A stretch of 64,000 nucleotides of DNA from Roseiarcus sp963779095 (GTDB lineage: Bacteria; Pseudomonadota; Alphaproteobacteria; Rhizobiales; Beijerinckiaceae), in NCBI GenBank assembly GCA_963779095.1, contig CAVZWU010000010.1, positions 1 through 64,000 of the forward strand, written 5' to 3'. Within the stretch, counting starts at the first letter, position 1. Every line of letters starts with the position of its first letter. Below, one piece after another: positions 8,469-17,333 of this stretch. The notes beneath the pieces are model-generated. The model saw only the letters and a list, made by a program, of their open reading frames with translations. It had not been told where the DNA came from and did no database searches. Both the position numbers and the translations under genes were made by a program.

Positions 8469-8967
8469 AAGTCATTGCCGAAAAGCCTACGGGCCAGTTG
8501 CTTCGATCTGCTCATCCGCGGTCGCTCGCCTGGCGCTCAATGCTCTCTAACCCTGGGCGCGAATGACCGCTATTTGCGCAAAGCGGCCGATCTGACTGGA
8601 GAGACCCGGTCGAGCCTCGCGTATAATCGGCTGCTAAGGCTGCCTCACCGAGAACGGCCGGCGGCCCGGCCTCGGATTGACAAAGGCGGGCCTTCCCGAT
8701 CGAGCGGCGGCTCATCCACTCGCGTCCCGCCAACAATGGCGCAAGCTCCACGATGAGGTACGGATCGTCGCTGGGTCTGACTACGACCCGCTTCGCCTTG
8801 GGCGCGTCCGGGCAGCCCATGGACCAGGCAGCCATCCGAATAGTGGATATCCAAATCCCGCCAGTGCCCAAGGCGGCGGTTCGCCTTTCAGTGTTTAGGT
8901 ACCAGTTGACGGATCGGCGCGAATCAGATGTAAAGTGGTTCGTAAACAAGGGACGGGAGAGACCGGC
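8469..8967. other. Intergenic region after the lanthipeptide operon
   Basis: About 500 bases. A minus-strand frame (8512-8949) has no recognisable family and poor start context, so I do not call it. A possible promoter for the next operon lies at about 8907-8935 (TTGACG, 17 bases, TGTAAA), followed by a GTAAA direct repeat with 7-base spacing that could be an operator for the XRE regulator. No precursor-like Cys-rich frame is seen. Confidence 0.4.
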
Positions 8968-9315
8968 ATGTCAGGGGAGAGGTTCGGCGAGTTCGTTCGC
9001 CGCGAGCGTGAGGCGAAGGACATCGGGTTGCGGGAAATGGCGAAAATGATCGGGGTGAGCCCGACGTATCTGTCGAAGGTGGAGCGGGACGAATTCGCGC
9101 CACCGGTCGAGGACAAGGTCAAGGCGATTGCGCAGATCATCGGCTGCGACGTGGACGAGTTGCTGGCGCGGGCGGGCCGGGTGGCGAGCGACCTGTCGGA
9201 CATCATCAAGCGGCACCCGGTGGAGCTGGCGGCTTTGCTGCGGACCACGAAGGGATTGACAACGGACGATATCGCCCGGTTGGCCCTGAACGCGCAGAAG
9301 GCGAAGGACAAGTGA
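8968..9315 (+). CDS. XRE-family HTH transcriptional regulator
   Basis: About 115 residues with a Cro/C1-type helix-turn-helix at residues 5-60 (FGEFVRREREAKDIGLREMA then GVSPTYLSKVERDEFAPP). The start ATG 8968 has GGGAG upstream; an in-frame GTG at 8935 is the alternative. It is followed after 52 bases by an ImmA-like metallopeptidase. XRE-ImmA pairs regulate integrative elements and prophages: the peptidase cleaves the repressor on induction (family knowledge). Probably the first gene of the integrated-element remnant 8.9-11.3 kb. Confidence 0.85.
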   Translation: MSGERFGEFVRREREAKDIGLREMAKMIGVSPTYLSKVERDEFAPPVEDKVKAIAQIIGCDVDELLARAGRVASDLSDIIKRHPVELAALLRTTKGLTTDDIARLALNAQKAKDK

Positions 9316-9367
9316 GCGCCTGATCGGGCGATGACGGTTTCAAGATGCAGATGAGGATCGGCGATCA

Positions 9368-10132
9368 ATGACCAAGTTCGTTTCCTATGTGCCCGACGAG
9401 GCGATCGAAAAGGACGCGCAGGCGCTCCTGGCCGAATATGCCCATGCGCGTGGAGTCACGATCGAAGCGCCGATCCCGATCGACGACATCGTGGAAAAGC
9501 ACCTGAAGATCGGCATCGAGTTCGACGACATGCACCGGCGCTTCGGCGTTCCTCGTTCGGGGATCGGATTCGATCCCGATATCCTGGGCGCCATCTACTT
9601 CGACCAAAAGCGCATCGTGATCGACGAGAGCCTCGATCCCGATGCCTATCCGGCCAAGGAAGGGCGCTATCGCTTCACTCTCGCCCACGAAGGTGGAGGG
9701 CATTGGCGCCTGCATCGTCATCTGTTCGGCAAAGACCCCGCGCAGACCTCACTCCTCGATCCCAACGCGCCACCAAGCGTGGTCTGCCGAACCAGTCAAG
9801 CCAAGGCGCGGATCGAATTGCAGGCCGACTTCTATGCCTCCTGCGTGCTGATGCCGCGCAAGCTGGTCTTCGCCGCCTGGGACGAAGCATTTTCCGATCG
9901 CAAGCAGCGGGTGCTTCAGCCGTCCGAACCGATCGATCACCCCTTTGTCGAGATCGCGCGAATTCCCGGCGCTGTCTTCACCGAGAGCGACGATCAGGCG
10001 CTCGAAAGTTTTGCGAAGCCTTTTGCCGAGAAGTTCCTGGTTTCGCCGATCGCTATGCGCATCCGCCTCGAAAAGCTCGGGCTCTTGCACCGCGCGGTGC
10101 CGCTTCAGCGGCTTCTGTCCAACGGCGCGTAA
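9368..10132 (+). CDS. ImmA/IrrE-family metallopeptidase
   Basis: 254 residues, DUF955-type zinc peptidase probably acting on the adjacent XRE repressor. The active-site helix reads FTLAHEGGGHWRLHRHLF, with His107, Glu108 and His112. It is HExxxH rather than the usual HExxH, one residue longer. The downstream QADFYASCVLMP segment holds the conserved helix that supplies the third ligand region. The variant spacing is odd and may be a subfamily trait or an in-frame change. The gene follows the regulator directly and is followed by small conserved genes of the same element. Confidence 0.8.
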   Translation: MTKFVSYVPDEAIEKDAQALLAEYAHARGVTIEAPIPIDDIVEKHLKIGIEFDDMHRRFGVPRSGIGFDPDILGAIYFDQKRIVIDESLDPDAYPAKEGRYRFTLAHEGGGHWRLHRHLFGKDPAQTSLLDPNAPPSVVCRTSQAKARIELQADFYASCVLMPRKLVFAAWDEAFSDRKQRVLQPSEPIDHPFVEIARIPGAVFTESDDQALESFAKPFAEKFLVSPIAMRIRLEKLGLLHRAVPLQRLLSNGA

Positions 10133-10156
10133 CCCTTTTTTTGAGGAGATCGTCAA

Positions 10157-10423
10157 GTGTCAACTGAACGAACGATGCAAGAGCCGAGCCGGGCGGACGT
10201 CGCGTTCGAGACGCGCGATTTCTATCTCGCCTGCTTCCTGCGGTGCGCCGGCTACGAGCTTGTGAACCTGCGCGACGAGGGCCGGCGCAAGGTGTTCGTC
10301 TTCCGGGATCGCGACACCCGGCGCGCCGACGTGATGGCCTTCTATGGCGACGCGACCAGCGTTCGGGCGCTCGCCTTCGCCGCCACCATCAAGAACATGA
10401 AAGGATTGCTGCACAATGGCTGA
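10157..10423 (+). CDS. Small conserved protein (DUF5659-like)
   Basis: 88 residues from GTG 10157 with TTGAGGAG upstream. The body AFETRDFYLACFLRCAGYEL...RRKVFVFRDR...ADVMAFYGD resembles small element-borne proteins that occur beside XRE/ImmA and primase genes (DUF5659 family, from memory). Function is unknown. Its stop overlaps the start of the next gene by eight bases, indicating an operon. Confidence 0.6.
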   Translation: MSTERTMQEPSRADVAFETRDFYLACFLRCAGYELVNLRDEGRRKVFVFRDRDTRRADVMAFYGDATSVRALAFAATIKNMKGLLHNG

Positions 10424-10637
10424 ACCACCAGACCAACCGCCGTTCCAGCGCGCCACGAGTGGGCAGGTCCGCGAAGCCCTTGACCAGCTCGAAGGGCTTG
10501 TCATCGATGGCCTGAAGCACGGCTTCTTCGACTATTCGATCGCGTGCGAGATCGCCAACGGCGGCAAGCGCAAGCTCGTGATCCGGGCCGGCAAGAGCCA
10601 CAAGTTCACCATCCGCGAGAACGAGGTGCCGCCCTGA
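10416..10637 (+). CDS. Small hypothetical protein
   Basis: 73 residues, overlapping the previous gene. It contains a predicted helical N-terminus (SGQVREALDQLEGLVIDGLK) and a beta-rich C-terminus (GKRKLVIRAGKSHKFTI). No signal peptide, metal-binding cysteines or known motif. It belongs to the element operon by spacing and strand. I do not recognise a function. Confidence 0.6.
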   Translation: MAEPPDQPPFQRATSGQVREALDQLEGLVIDGLKHGFFDYSIACEIANGGKRKLVIRAGKSHKFTIRENEVPP

Positions 10638-10782
10638 AGCGGCCCAAGCCATGAGAACGATCGGTGATCCCTGAGACGGGGACGCCTGAAGATGCAAATC
10701 CCTTTGGGTCCAGCGTCATCGGTGGGAGTCCGAGACCGGAGACCAGGAGCACGGAGCGGCGGAACCGCCCGTGAGGTCTTCG

Positions 10783-11025
10783 ATGAAACGTCTCGACGCT
10801 GCAAACGACAATGACGCGGACAAGCAGATCGCCCGCAGCCGGCAAGTCTGGCAACGGCGCATCGGTTGCGATCTCACCGACGAGGACGTCCGCCAGATCA
10901 TTCACGATGTCACCGGCTTCTTCGGCGTGCTCGCCGAATGGTCGCGCGCCGAAAGGCTTGCCGCCGCCAATGACGACGCCGCGCCCGCCGAGCCGAATGA
11001 CGGCGAGGTGCGCCATGAACGCTGA
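10783..11025 (+). CDS. Small hypothetical protein
   Basis: 80 residues from ATG 10783 with GAGG upstream (GTG 10771 in frame is possible). Charged helical protein (IARSRQVWQRRIGCDLTDEDVRQIIHDVTGFFGVLAEWSRAE is the conserved-looking part) lying immediately before the primase-like gene, whose start it overlaps by 11 bases. Such genes commonly accompany primases of integrative elements in this order. Function is unknown. Confidence 0.6.
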   Translation: MKRLDAANDNDADKQIARSRQVWQRRIGCDLTDEDVRQIIHDVTGFFGVLAEWSRAERLAAANDDAAPAEPNDGEVRHER

Positions 11026-11291
11026 AACCATCGCCAGGGCACTCGGCGGGCGCCGCGCGGGGGCAACATGGATGGCCCGCTGCCCGGCGCATGACGACCG
11101 GAGCCCGAGCCTTTCGATCAGCGCAGGCAATGACGGCAAGGTGCTGGTGCGCTGTCATGCCGGCTGTGACCAGCGTGATCTGATCGCCGTCCTTCAGGCG
11201 CGCGGCCTGTGGCAAACGACCGGGCGGGCTATGGGCATCGCACGCAATCCTCGGCGGAGGATTGCAGAAGAACCTGACGCCGACCCCCTGA
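11015..11291 (+). pseudogene. Primase/Toprim-type protein, N-terminal zinc-finger fragment cut by IS21
   Basis: About 92 genuine residues. The CHC2-like zinc finger of phage/plasmid primases is visible: ARCPAHDDRSPSLSIS near residue 20 and VLVRCHAGCDQRDLIAVL near 50. The frame then enters the IS21 left end and stops after a few foreign residues (11314). The missing Toprim/helicase part is not found right of the IS21 copy, so the 3' part was lost by deletion or rearrangement. In the intact element it would start element replication. Confidence 0.75.
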
Positions 11292-11403
11292 TGTTGATTT
11301 CCACTGAGAGCTGACCCGGGCGCCACGGGTTTTTCCACCGAGAACTGACCCATGTTCGAACCCTTCCCCCTTGGCCTAGGCGGGGGACGATGGAGTGATC
11401 GAC

Positions 11404-12936
11404 ATGGAGTTACTGAGCGTCATCCGACGCTGGCACTACCGGGACCATTTCTCGATCCGAGAGATATCGCGGCGCACGGGGCTGTCGAGGAACACAGTCC
11501 GCAAATATCTGCGCTCGGACACCGTTGAACCGAGGTTCAACATCCCTGACCGCCCGAGCAAGCTGGACCCTTACGCCGACAAGCTGTCGCATATGCTGCG
11601 GCAGGAGGCGGGGAAGTCCCGCAAGCAGAAGCGGACGACCAAGCAATTGCACGCCGATCTGGCCGCCCTCGGTTACGACGGCTCCTACAATCGCGTGGCG
11701 GCCTTCGCTCGCGACTGGAAGGCCGCTCGGCAACAGGAACAGAAGACGTGCGGCCGCGGCGTGTTCGTGCCGCTGGCGTTTTTGCCGGGCGAGGCGTTCC
11801 AGTTCGACTGGTCGGAAGATTGGGCGATCATTGCCGGCGAGCGAACCAAGCTGCAGGTCGCTCACTTCAAACTGTCCTGCAGCCGCGCCTTCTTCCTCCG
11901 GGCCTACCCGCAGCAGACCCACGAGATGCTGTTCGACGCCCATAACCACGCCTTCCGCGTGCTGGGCGGCGTTCCCCGGCGAGGCATCTACGACAACATG
12001 CGCACTGCGGTCGACAAAGTCGGGCGCGGCAAGAACCGCCAGGTCAACGCACGGTTCGCAGCCATGGTCAGCCACTTCCTGTTCGAGGCGGAGTTCTGCA
12101 ATCCGGCGTCCGGTTGGGAGAAGGGGCAGATCGAGAAGAACGTCCAGGACGCCCGCCATCGGCTCTGGCAGCCCATGCCCAGCTTCCCCTCCCTGGCGGC
12201 GCTGAACGACTGGCTGGAGATGCGATGCAGGGAGCTGTGGGAGCAGACGCCGCACGCCTCGCATCCTGGCGCGATTGCCGACGCCTGGGCCGAAGAGGTC
12301 CAGCATCTGATGCAGCCTTCGCGCCCGTTCGACGGCTTCGTCGAATACGCCAAGCGCGTGTCGCCGACGTGCCTGGTCCATCTGGACCGCAATCGCTATA
12401 GCGTGCCGGCCTCCTTCGCCAATCGTCCAGTCAGCGTACGAGTTTATCCCGAACGCATCGTTGTCGCCGCCGAGGGACAAGTCGTCTGCGAACATCGCCG
12501 CGTTTTTGCCCGCTCCCACCAACGCAAGAGCACGACCACCGTTTTCGACTGGCGGCACTATCTGGCGGTCATTCAGCGCAAACCGGGCGCACTCCGCAAC
12601 GGCGCGCCGTTCGCCGAACTCCCGCCTGCCTTCCGTGCCTTGCAACAGCGCATGCTCAAGACGCCGGGCGGCGACCGCGAGATGGTCGAGATTCTGGCTC
12701 TCGTCCTCCAGCATGACGAGCAGGCCGTGCTCACTGCCGTCGAACTGGCTCTGGAGGCCGGCGTGCCGACCAAGACGCACATTCTGAACCTGCTGCACCG
12801 GTTGATTGACGGCAAGCCAATCGACCCCCCCGTCGTGAAGCCGCCTAATGCTTTGACGCTCACCTCCGAGCCGCAGGCCAACGTCGAACGCTACGATGCG
12901 CTGCGCCAAGCCCGGGAGGCGCGCCATGCGTCATAA
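11404..12936 (+). CDS. istA: IS21 transposase IstA
   Basis: 510 residues. N-terminal helix-turn-helix (FSIREISRRTGLSRNTVRKY, residues 15-35), then the DDE integrase core: first Asp in FQFDWSEDWAI, second in GIYDNMRTAV, Glu in SGWEKGQIEKNV. The C-terminal beta-barrel segment contains HLDRNRYSVP. The start is ATG 11404; GTG 11395 is in frame. No frameshift, so the element may be active. It works with the AAA+ helper IstB, encoded immediately downstream. Confidence 0.93.
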   Translation: MELLSVIRRWHYRDHFSIREISRRTGLSRNTVRKYLRSDTVEPRFNIPDRPSKLDPYADKLSHMLRQEAGKSRKQKRTTKQLHADLAALGYDGSYNRVAAFARDWKAARQQEQKTCGRGVFVPLAFLPGEAFQFDWSEDWAIIAGERTKLQVAHFKLSCSRAFFLRAYPQQTHEMLFDAHNHAFRVLGGVPRRGIYDNMRTAVDKVGRGKNRQVNARFAAMVSHFLFEAEFCNPASGWEKGQIEKNVQDARHRLWQPMPSFPSLAALNDWLEMRCRELWEQTPHASHPGAIADAWAEEVQHLMQPSRPFDGFVEYAKRVSPTCLVHLDRNRYSVPASFANRPVSVRVYPERIVVAAEGQVVCEHRRVFARSHQRKSTTTVFDWRHYLAVIQRKPGALRNGAPFAELPPAFRALQQRMLKTPGGDREMVEILALVLQHDEQAVLTAVELALEAGVPTKTHILNLLHRLIDGKPIDPPVVKPPNALTLTSEPQANVERYDALRQAREARHAS

Positions 12937-13720
12937 TCCCGCCGCTGGCGCCGTCGTCATCATGCTGCGCACCCTCAAAATGCACGGCATGGCTCAGGCG
13001 GTCGGCGAGCTGACCGAGCAAGGCTCTCCGGCCTTTGAGGCGGCGCTGCCCATCCTATCGCAGCTCTTGAAGGCGGAAACAGCCGACAGGGAGGTAAGGT
13101 CGACGGCCTACCAGCTCAAAGCGGCCCGCTTTCCGAACTATCGCGACCTTGCCGGCTTCGACTTCGCCAGCAGCGAGGTCAACGAGGCGCTCACACGTCA
13201 ACTCCATCGTTGCGAGTTCCTGGAAGACGCCCACAATGTCGTCCTGGTCGGCGGCCCCGGCACGGGCAAGACGCATCTCGCCACCGCGATCGGCGTCCAG
13301 GCGATCGAGCATCATCGCAAGCGCGTCCGCTTCTTCTCCACCGTCGAACTCGTCAACGCTCTCGAACAAGAGAAGCTTCAGGGCAAGCCAGGACAGATCG
13401 CCGCCCGGCTCACTCACTCCGATCTCGTCATCCTCGACGAGCTTGGCTACCTGCCGTTCAGCGCCTCCGGCGGGGCGTTGCTCTTCCATCTGCTGAGCAA
13501 GCTCTACGAGCGTGCCAGCGTCATCATCACAACCAATCTCAGCTTCGGCGAGTGGGCAACCGTGTTCGGCGACCCGAAGATGACGACCGCTCTACTCGAT
13601 CGTCTCACCCACCGCTGCCACATTCTCGAAACCGGAAACGACAGCTTCCGCTTCAAGAACAGCTCGGCGAAAGCCGCCAAACCCGCAAAGGAGAAACCTC
13701 GAAACTTGACGAACGCCTGA
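12926..13720 (+). CDS. istB: IS21 helper ATPase IstB
   Basis: 264 residues, start overlapping the istA stop by 11 bases. AAA+ fold: Walker A GGPGTGKTHLATAIG near residue 112, Walker B LVILDELGYLPFS near 170, sensor region VIITTNLSFGEW and a C-terminal RLTHRCHILE. It loads DNA targets for IstA. The ATG at 12926 gives MRHNPAAGAVVIMLRTLKM, the common IstB N-terminus; an upstream in-frame start at 12896 lies inside istA and is unlikely. Confidence 0.93.
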   Translation: MRHNPAAGAVVIMLRTLKMHGMAQAVGELTEQGSPAFEAALPILSQLLKAETADREVRSTAYQLKAARFPNYRDLAGFDFASSEVNEALTRQLHRCEFLEDAHNVVLVGGPGTGKTHLATAIGVQAIEHHRKRVRFFSTVELVNALEQEKLQGKPGQIAARLTHSDLVILDELGYLPFSASGGALLFHLLSKLYERASVIITTNLSFGEWATVFGDPKMTTALLDRLTHRCHILETGNDSFRFKNSSAKAAKPAKEKPRNLTNA

Positions 13721-13881
13721 TCCCAAAACCATCATCAAGCCGGGTCAGTTCTCAATGGAAATCCCGGGTCAGTTCTCGACGGAAATCGACAGTCATCCGA
13801 TGGCCGAACCCCAAATGAGCTCAACACGGGCCCGACTCCGGCGGGTTGTTGTGCTACTCCTCACGGCGCGTGAGGCGCGCC

Positions 13882-15657
13882 ATGGTGGGAATCCGCAAGA
13901 TTGCTGCGATCTTGGTCTCGGATGTGGTCGGATACTCCCGGCTTACCGGCACCGACGAAGACCGCATTCTAGCCCGTCTGCGGACCCTTCGCAGCGATCT
14001 GATCGATCCCACCATCGCCGTACATAATGGGCAAGTCGTAAAGCGTACGGGTGACGGCAGTATCGTCGAGTTCCGGAGCGTCGTCGACGCCGTTCGCTGC
14101 GCGATCGAAGTGCAAGACGCAATGGTCGAACGCAATGCGGGCGTGCCGGCCGATCGTCGCATCGAGTTCAGGATCGGGGTCCATTTGGGCGACGTCGTGG
14201 AGGAGGCCGACGGCGACCTAATGGGGGACAGCGTCAACATCGCCGCTCGGCTCGAGGGCATCGCCGCGCCCGGCGCGATCTGTCTTTCTGAAGACGCCTA
14301 CCGGCAGGTGAAAGGACGGATCGAACTCGAGGTCAGCGATCTAGGCCCGAAAGAGCTCAGGAACATTGCCGAGCCGGTCCGGGTCTATTTGCTTCGCGTC
14401 GGCCAGCCGGCTCCGTCGAAACCCGCGCCAGCGCCCGTGTCTGACAAGTCCTCCGCGCCACGCTTCTCGATCGTCGTCTTGCCGTTCGCAAATATCAGCG
14501 GCGATCCGGAGCAGGAATATTTTGCCGACGGAGTGACGGAGAGCCTCACGACCGATTTCTCACGCATACGAGGCATGGTCGTGATCGCCCGCAATACGGC
14601 ATTTTCGTACAAAGGGAGGCCGATCGACGCGAGGACGATCGGCCATGAGTTGAACGTCCGTTATGTCCTCGAGGGCAGTGTTCAGCGCAGCGGCAGGCGC
14701 ATGCGTGTCAACGTTCAGCTCATCGATGCCGAGACAGGCAGTCATCTGTGGGCGGAGCGGTTCGATAAGCCTGTCGCCGATCTCTTCGACATGCAGGACG
14801 AAATCGTCACGCGCTTGACCGGCCCGCTGAGTGCACCACTCATCGCGGCCGAGGCGCGCCGTGCAGAACAGGCCCCGAACCCCGACGCACTGGACCTCTG
14901 TTTTCAGGGGTCGGCTTGGCTTTACAAAGGTCCGACTCCTAACAATTTGGCGCAAGCGCGCCAATTCTACGATCGTGCGCTCGCTGTCGATCCCAGCAAT
15001 GTCGACGCGCTCATTGGATCGGCGGCGGCGCACGCTGTCGCGGCAATGTCCCTCGTGGCCGATCCGTCGGTCGCCTTCGCAGCGGCCGAGCCGAAATTGA
15101 AAACGGCCCTGTCCTTGGCCCCTAACGATGCACGCGGCCATATGTGGCTCGGTCTTGTCGACATATGGACCAGGCGCGCCGCCGAGGGCATCGCAAGATG
15201 TGAGCATGCGCTAGAACTGGATCGAAATCTCGCCAACGCCCATGCCCTCATTGGATATGGCAAGCTTTTTGTTGGGCACGCGGAAGAGGCCGAGTCTCAT
15301 ATTGCCGAGGCCCTGCGGCTCAGTCCGCGCGATCCGGGGGCTTTCACTTGGATGAGTTACGCGGGCATGTCCAAGAACACCCCAGGGAGTTACGAACAGG
15401 CGGTCGCTTGGTTTCGGCGGTCGATCGGGGCCAACCCAAATTTTCCCCATGCACATTTTCACTTGGGCTCGGCGCTTGCGCATCTTGGTCGACTTGACGA
15501 GGCGAGTTCTGCAGTAAAGTCCGGTCTCGCGCTCAACCCGATCTACACGATCTCTCGCGACCGCGCCGTCTGGACAGGAGTCAGCGACGACCCGACGTTT
15601 CTCGCGGCGCTCGAGCTCTTGTTGGACGGCCTGCGGAAAGCGGGGGCGCCAGAATGA
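13882..15657 (+). CDS. Class III adenylate/guanylate cyclase with FlgN-like TolB domain and TPR repeats
   Basis: 591 residues from ATG 13882 (in-frame ORF extends upstream to 13846). Residues 1-175 form a class III cyclase domain (AAILVSDVVGYSRLTGTDED, VKRTGDGSIVEFRSVVDA, FRIGVHLGDVVEEADGDLMG, GDSVNIAARLEGIA). Residues about 195-330 are the CHASE-like/TolB-type linker seen in this family (VVLPFANISGDPEQEYFADG, YVLEGSVQRSGRRMRVN). Residues 340-590 are TPR repeats (ARQFYDRALAVDP, HALELDRNLANAHALIG). Common, highly multiplied in rhizobia, and probably cytoplasmic. It starts 90 bases after the IS21 right end with no obvious promoter. Confidence 0.88.
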   Translation: MVGIRKIAAILVSDVVGYSRLTGTDEDRILARLRTLRSDLIDPTIAVHNGQVVKRTGDGSIVEFRSVVDAVRCAIEVQDAMVERNAGVPADRRIEFRIGVHLGDVVEEADGDLMGDSVNIAARLEGIAAPGAICLSEDAYRQVKGRIELEVSDLGPKELRNIAEPVRVYLLRVGQPAPSKPAPAPVSDKSSAPRFSIVVLPFANISGDPEQEYFADGVTESLTTDFSRIRGMVVIARNTAFSYKGRPIDARTIGHELNVRYVLEGSVQRSGRRMRVNVQLIDAETGSHLWAERFDKPVADLFDMQDEIVTRLTGPLSAPLIAAEARRAEQAPNPDALDLCFQGSAWLYKGPTPNNLAQARQFYDRALAVDPSNVDALIGSAAAHAVAAMSLVADPSVAFAAAEPKLKTALSLAPNDARGHMWLGLVDIWTRRAAEGIARCEHALELDRNLANAHALIGYGKLFVGHAEEAESHIAEALRLSPRDPGAFTWMSYAGMSKNTPGSYEQAVAWFRRSIGANPNFPHAHFHLGSALAHLGRLDEASSAVKSGLALNPIYTISRDRAVWTGVSDDPTFLAALELLLDGLRKAGAPE

Positions 15658-15909
15658 TCGCGCGTGCGCCTCATCCTCTCGGCTCAGACAGAGTCCAAAC
15701 GAAATAGCGGTTCGTAAGACGGCTCGATCGTTACGCGGCCGACTGGCAACACGGGCCGCGCGCCCGGCAGGTTGAATCCAGAGCCTCCCTTCTGGAAGCC
15801 GGCAATATGTCTCAAATCATCTGACGACGGACACCCGGTTCCTCGAAGGACTGACGGACGCGAAGCTGAAGGAGCCGGTCGCCAAAGAAGGATGGAGAGA
15901 GTTAAAGTT
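15658..15909 (+). other. Intergenic stretch with possible toxin remnant
   Basis: About 250 bases before the split antitoxin gene. A short frame ending at 15912 reads RFLEGLTDAKLKEPVAKEG, similar to an internal segment of RelE/HigB-like toxins that normally precede this antitoxin type. The match is short and no start is seen, so this is only a possible remnant of the partner toxin gene. Confidence 0.3.
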
Positions 15910-16023
15910 ATGACCCGAACCGAGCGATACCGAAGCGCCGCGCTTCGGTCGCTGCATGAGGTTGCGAAGGACCTTCACGCTGTGGGCGTGATCGACAAGG
16001 CCACCATGCGCGACTTCGATCTA

Positions 16024-17330
16024 GCAGGCTGCTGAAAGAGTGGCGCGGAAGGGCTCTGGTGTTTGCCTTTGGGGCGTGATTCGCTGGCGTCGGCGAGGCG
16101 ATTCGCGAGGGGATCGATGGGGGCGAGGATCGGACGAGCGGGGCGTTGTTCTCTTACGTCGACGTCGAGGGGCGGATCGCCGCGAACCATCCGCTGCGGG
16201 CGATGCGGCGGCTGACCAACGCGGCGCTGGCCCAGCTCGACGCGAGGTTTTCGGCGCTTTACGAGGGAATCGGGCGTCCCTCGATCCCGCCGGAGCGATT
16301 GCTGCGGGCTTCGCTTCTGCAGCTTCTCTATTCGATCCGCTCGGAGCGGCAGCCGGTCGAACGGCTGGAGTTCGACATGCTGTTTCGCTGGTTCGTCGGG
16401 CTTACGATCGACGAGAGCGTGTTCGACGCCTCGACCTTCTCGAAGAACCGCGACCGCCTGGAGGTGAAGGGGCTTCTGAGCGCCGAGCATTTTTCGGTCG
16501 ATGGAACGATGTTGAAAGCCTGGGCGTCGATGAAGAGCTTCCGTCCCAAGAGCGCCTCTGGCGAAGGCCGGGGGAACGACCCGGGCGAGCCGCCGCCTCC
16601 GGGACGCAACCGCGAGGCCGACTTCCGCAAGACCAAGCGCTCGAACGCGACGCACGCCTCGACGACCGACAAGGAGGCGCGCCTTTATCGCAAAGGCGCA
16701 GGCCAGGAGAGCCGCCTTTGCTATCTCGGCCATGCGCTGATGGAGAACCGCAACGGTCTGGTGGCGGCGGCCGAGGCGACGCTGGCGACCGGAACGGCCG
16801 AGCGCGAGGCGGCGGCTGCTTTCAGCCAGCGCTTGCCCAAGGGGGCGACGCTCGGCGCCGACAAGGGCTATGACGCCGAGGCCTTCGTCGAGGGCTTGAA
16901 GGCGCGTGGGATTGAGCCGCATGTCGCGATCAACGGGACGGTGAGCAAGCATGGCAAGGCGCGCAAGACCGCCGTCCCGGGCGAGGTCGCCGCGCGTGTG
17001 CCCCTCGGGCTTTAGACCCGGGGGCAGCGGCTGCGCAAACGCATCGAGGAAGGCTTCGGCTGGACGAAGACGGTCGGCGGCCTCATGCAGGTGAAGGTGC
17101 GTGGCCTCGACAAGGTCCGCGCCGCTTTCGTCTTCGCCATGGCCGCCTACAACATCGTCCGCCTGCCCAAGCTTAATGGCCGCAAGGGGCGAACTGCGTC
17201 CAGCGACATGAAAAGCCAGAGAACAATGACCCAACGTCACGCCAAAACCTCGAACGTGAGCCGCGCCCCTGCAAAAAATTGCGCTTGCACCCCTCGTTGC
17301 GCAAACGCAGTGACTTTTTCAGCAGCCTGC
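16024..17330 (+). mobile_element. IS5-family insertion sequence, nested
   Basis: Terminal inverted repeats GCAGGCTGCTGAAA (left) and its complement TTTTTCAGCAGCCTGC (right). Flanked by a TA duplication (16022-16023 and 17331-17332), typical of the IS427 group. It landed inside the CTAA target copy at the left end of the IS701 element, so it is the later insertion. Its transposase gene is damaged (see next entry). Confidence 0.88.
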
Positions 17331-17333
17331 TAA
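16146..17333 (+). pseudogene. IS5-family transposase with internal deletion and amber stop
   Basis: The frame begins at TTG 16146 (no in-frame ATG). N-terminal DUF772 region FSYVDVEGRIAANHPLRAM, GRPSIPPERLLRASLLQLLY, RLEFDMLFRWFVGL. After STFSKNRDRL the usual 20 or so residues before the SSEHFSVDGT segment are missing (here EVKGLLSAEHFSVDG), an in-frame deletion. An in-frame TAG at 17013-17015 splits the DDE domain from the C-terminal part (RLRKRIEEGFGW, RAAFVFAMAAYNIVRLPKL). The tail ends at the TAA created by the target duplication. This copy is probably inactive. Confidence 0.85.

Larger units (their letters stand above)
11292..13791 (+). mobile_element. IS21-family insertion sequence, apparently complete
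   Basis: Ends are related inverted repeats: left TGTTGATTTCCACTGAGAG, right (read inward) TGTCGATTTCCGTCGAGAA, each followed by CTGACCCGGG and by a second GAGAACTGACCC copy, the multiple terminal repeats typical of IS21. It encodes istA and istB with an 11-base overlap. No target duplication is visible (left flank CCCCTGA, right flank GTCATCC), which suggests deletion adjacent to one end after insertion. It interrupts a primase-like gene. Confidence 0.9.

Noticed and set aside
8512..8949. 145-codon minus-strand ORF after lanC
   Set aside because: No motif, no credible start or RBS, amino-acid composition typical of a non-coding frame.
11410..12927. 505-codon minus-strand ORF opposite istA
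   Set aside because: Shadow of istA, which has complete DDE motifs and is coupled to istB.
15975..17240. 421-codon minus-strand ORF across the IS5 element
   Set aside because: It spans the IS5 boundary and its content is the complement of transposase codons; no family resemblance.
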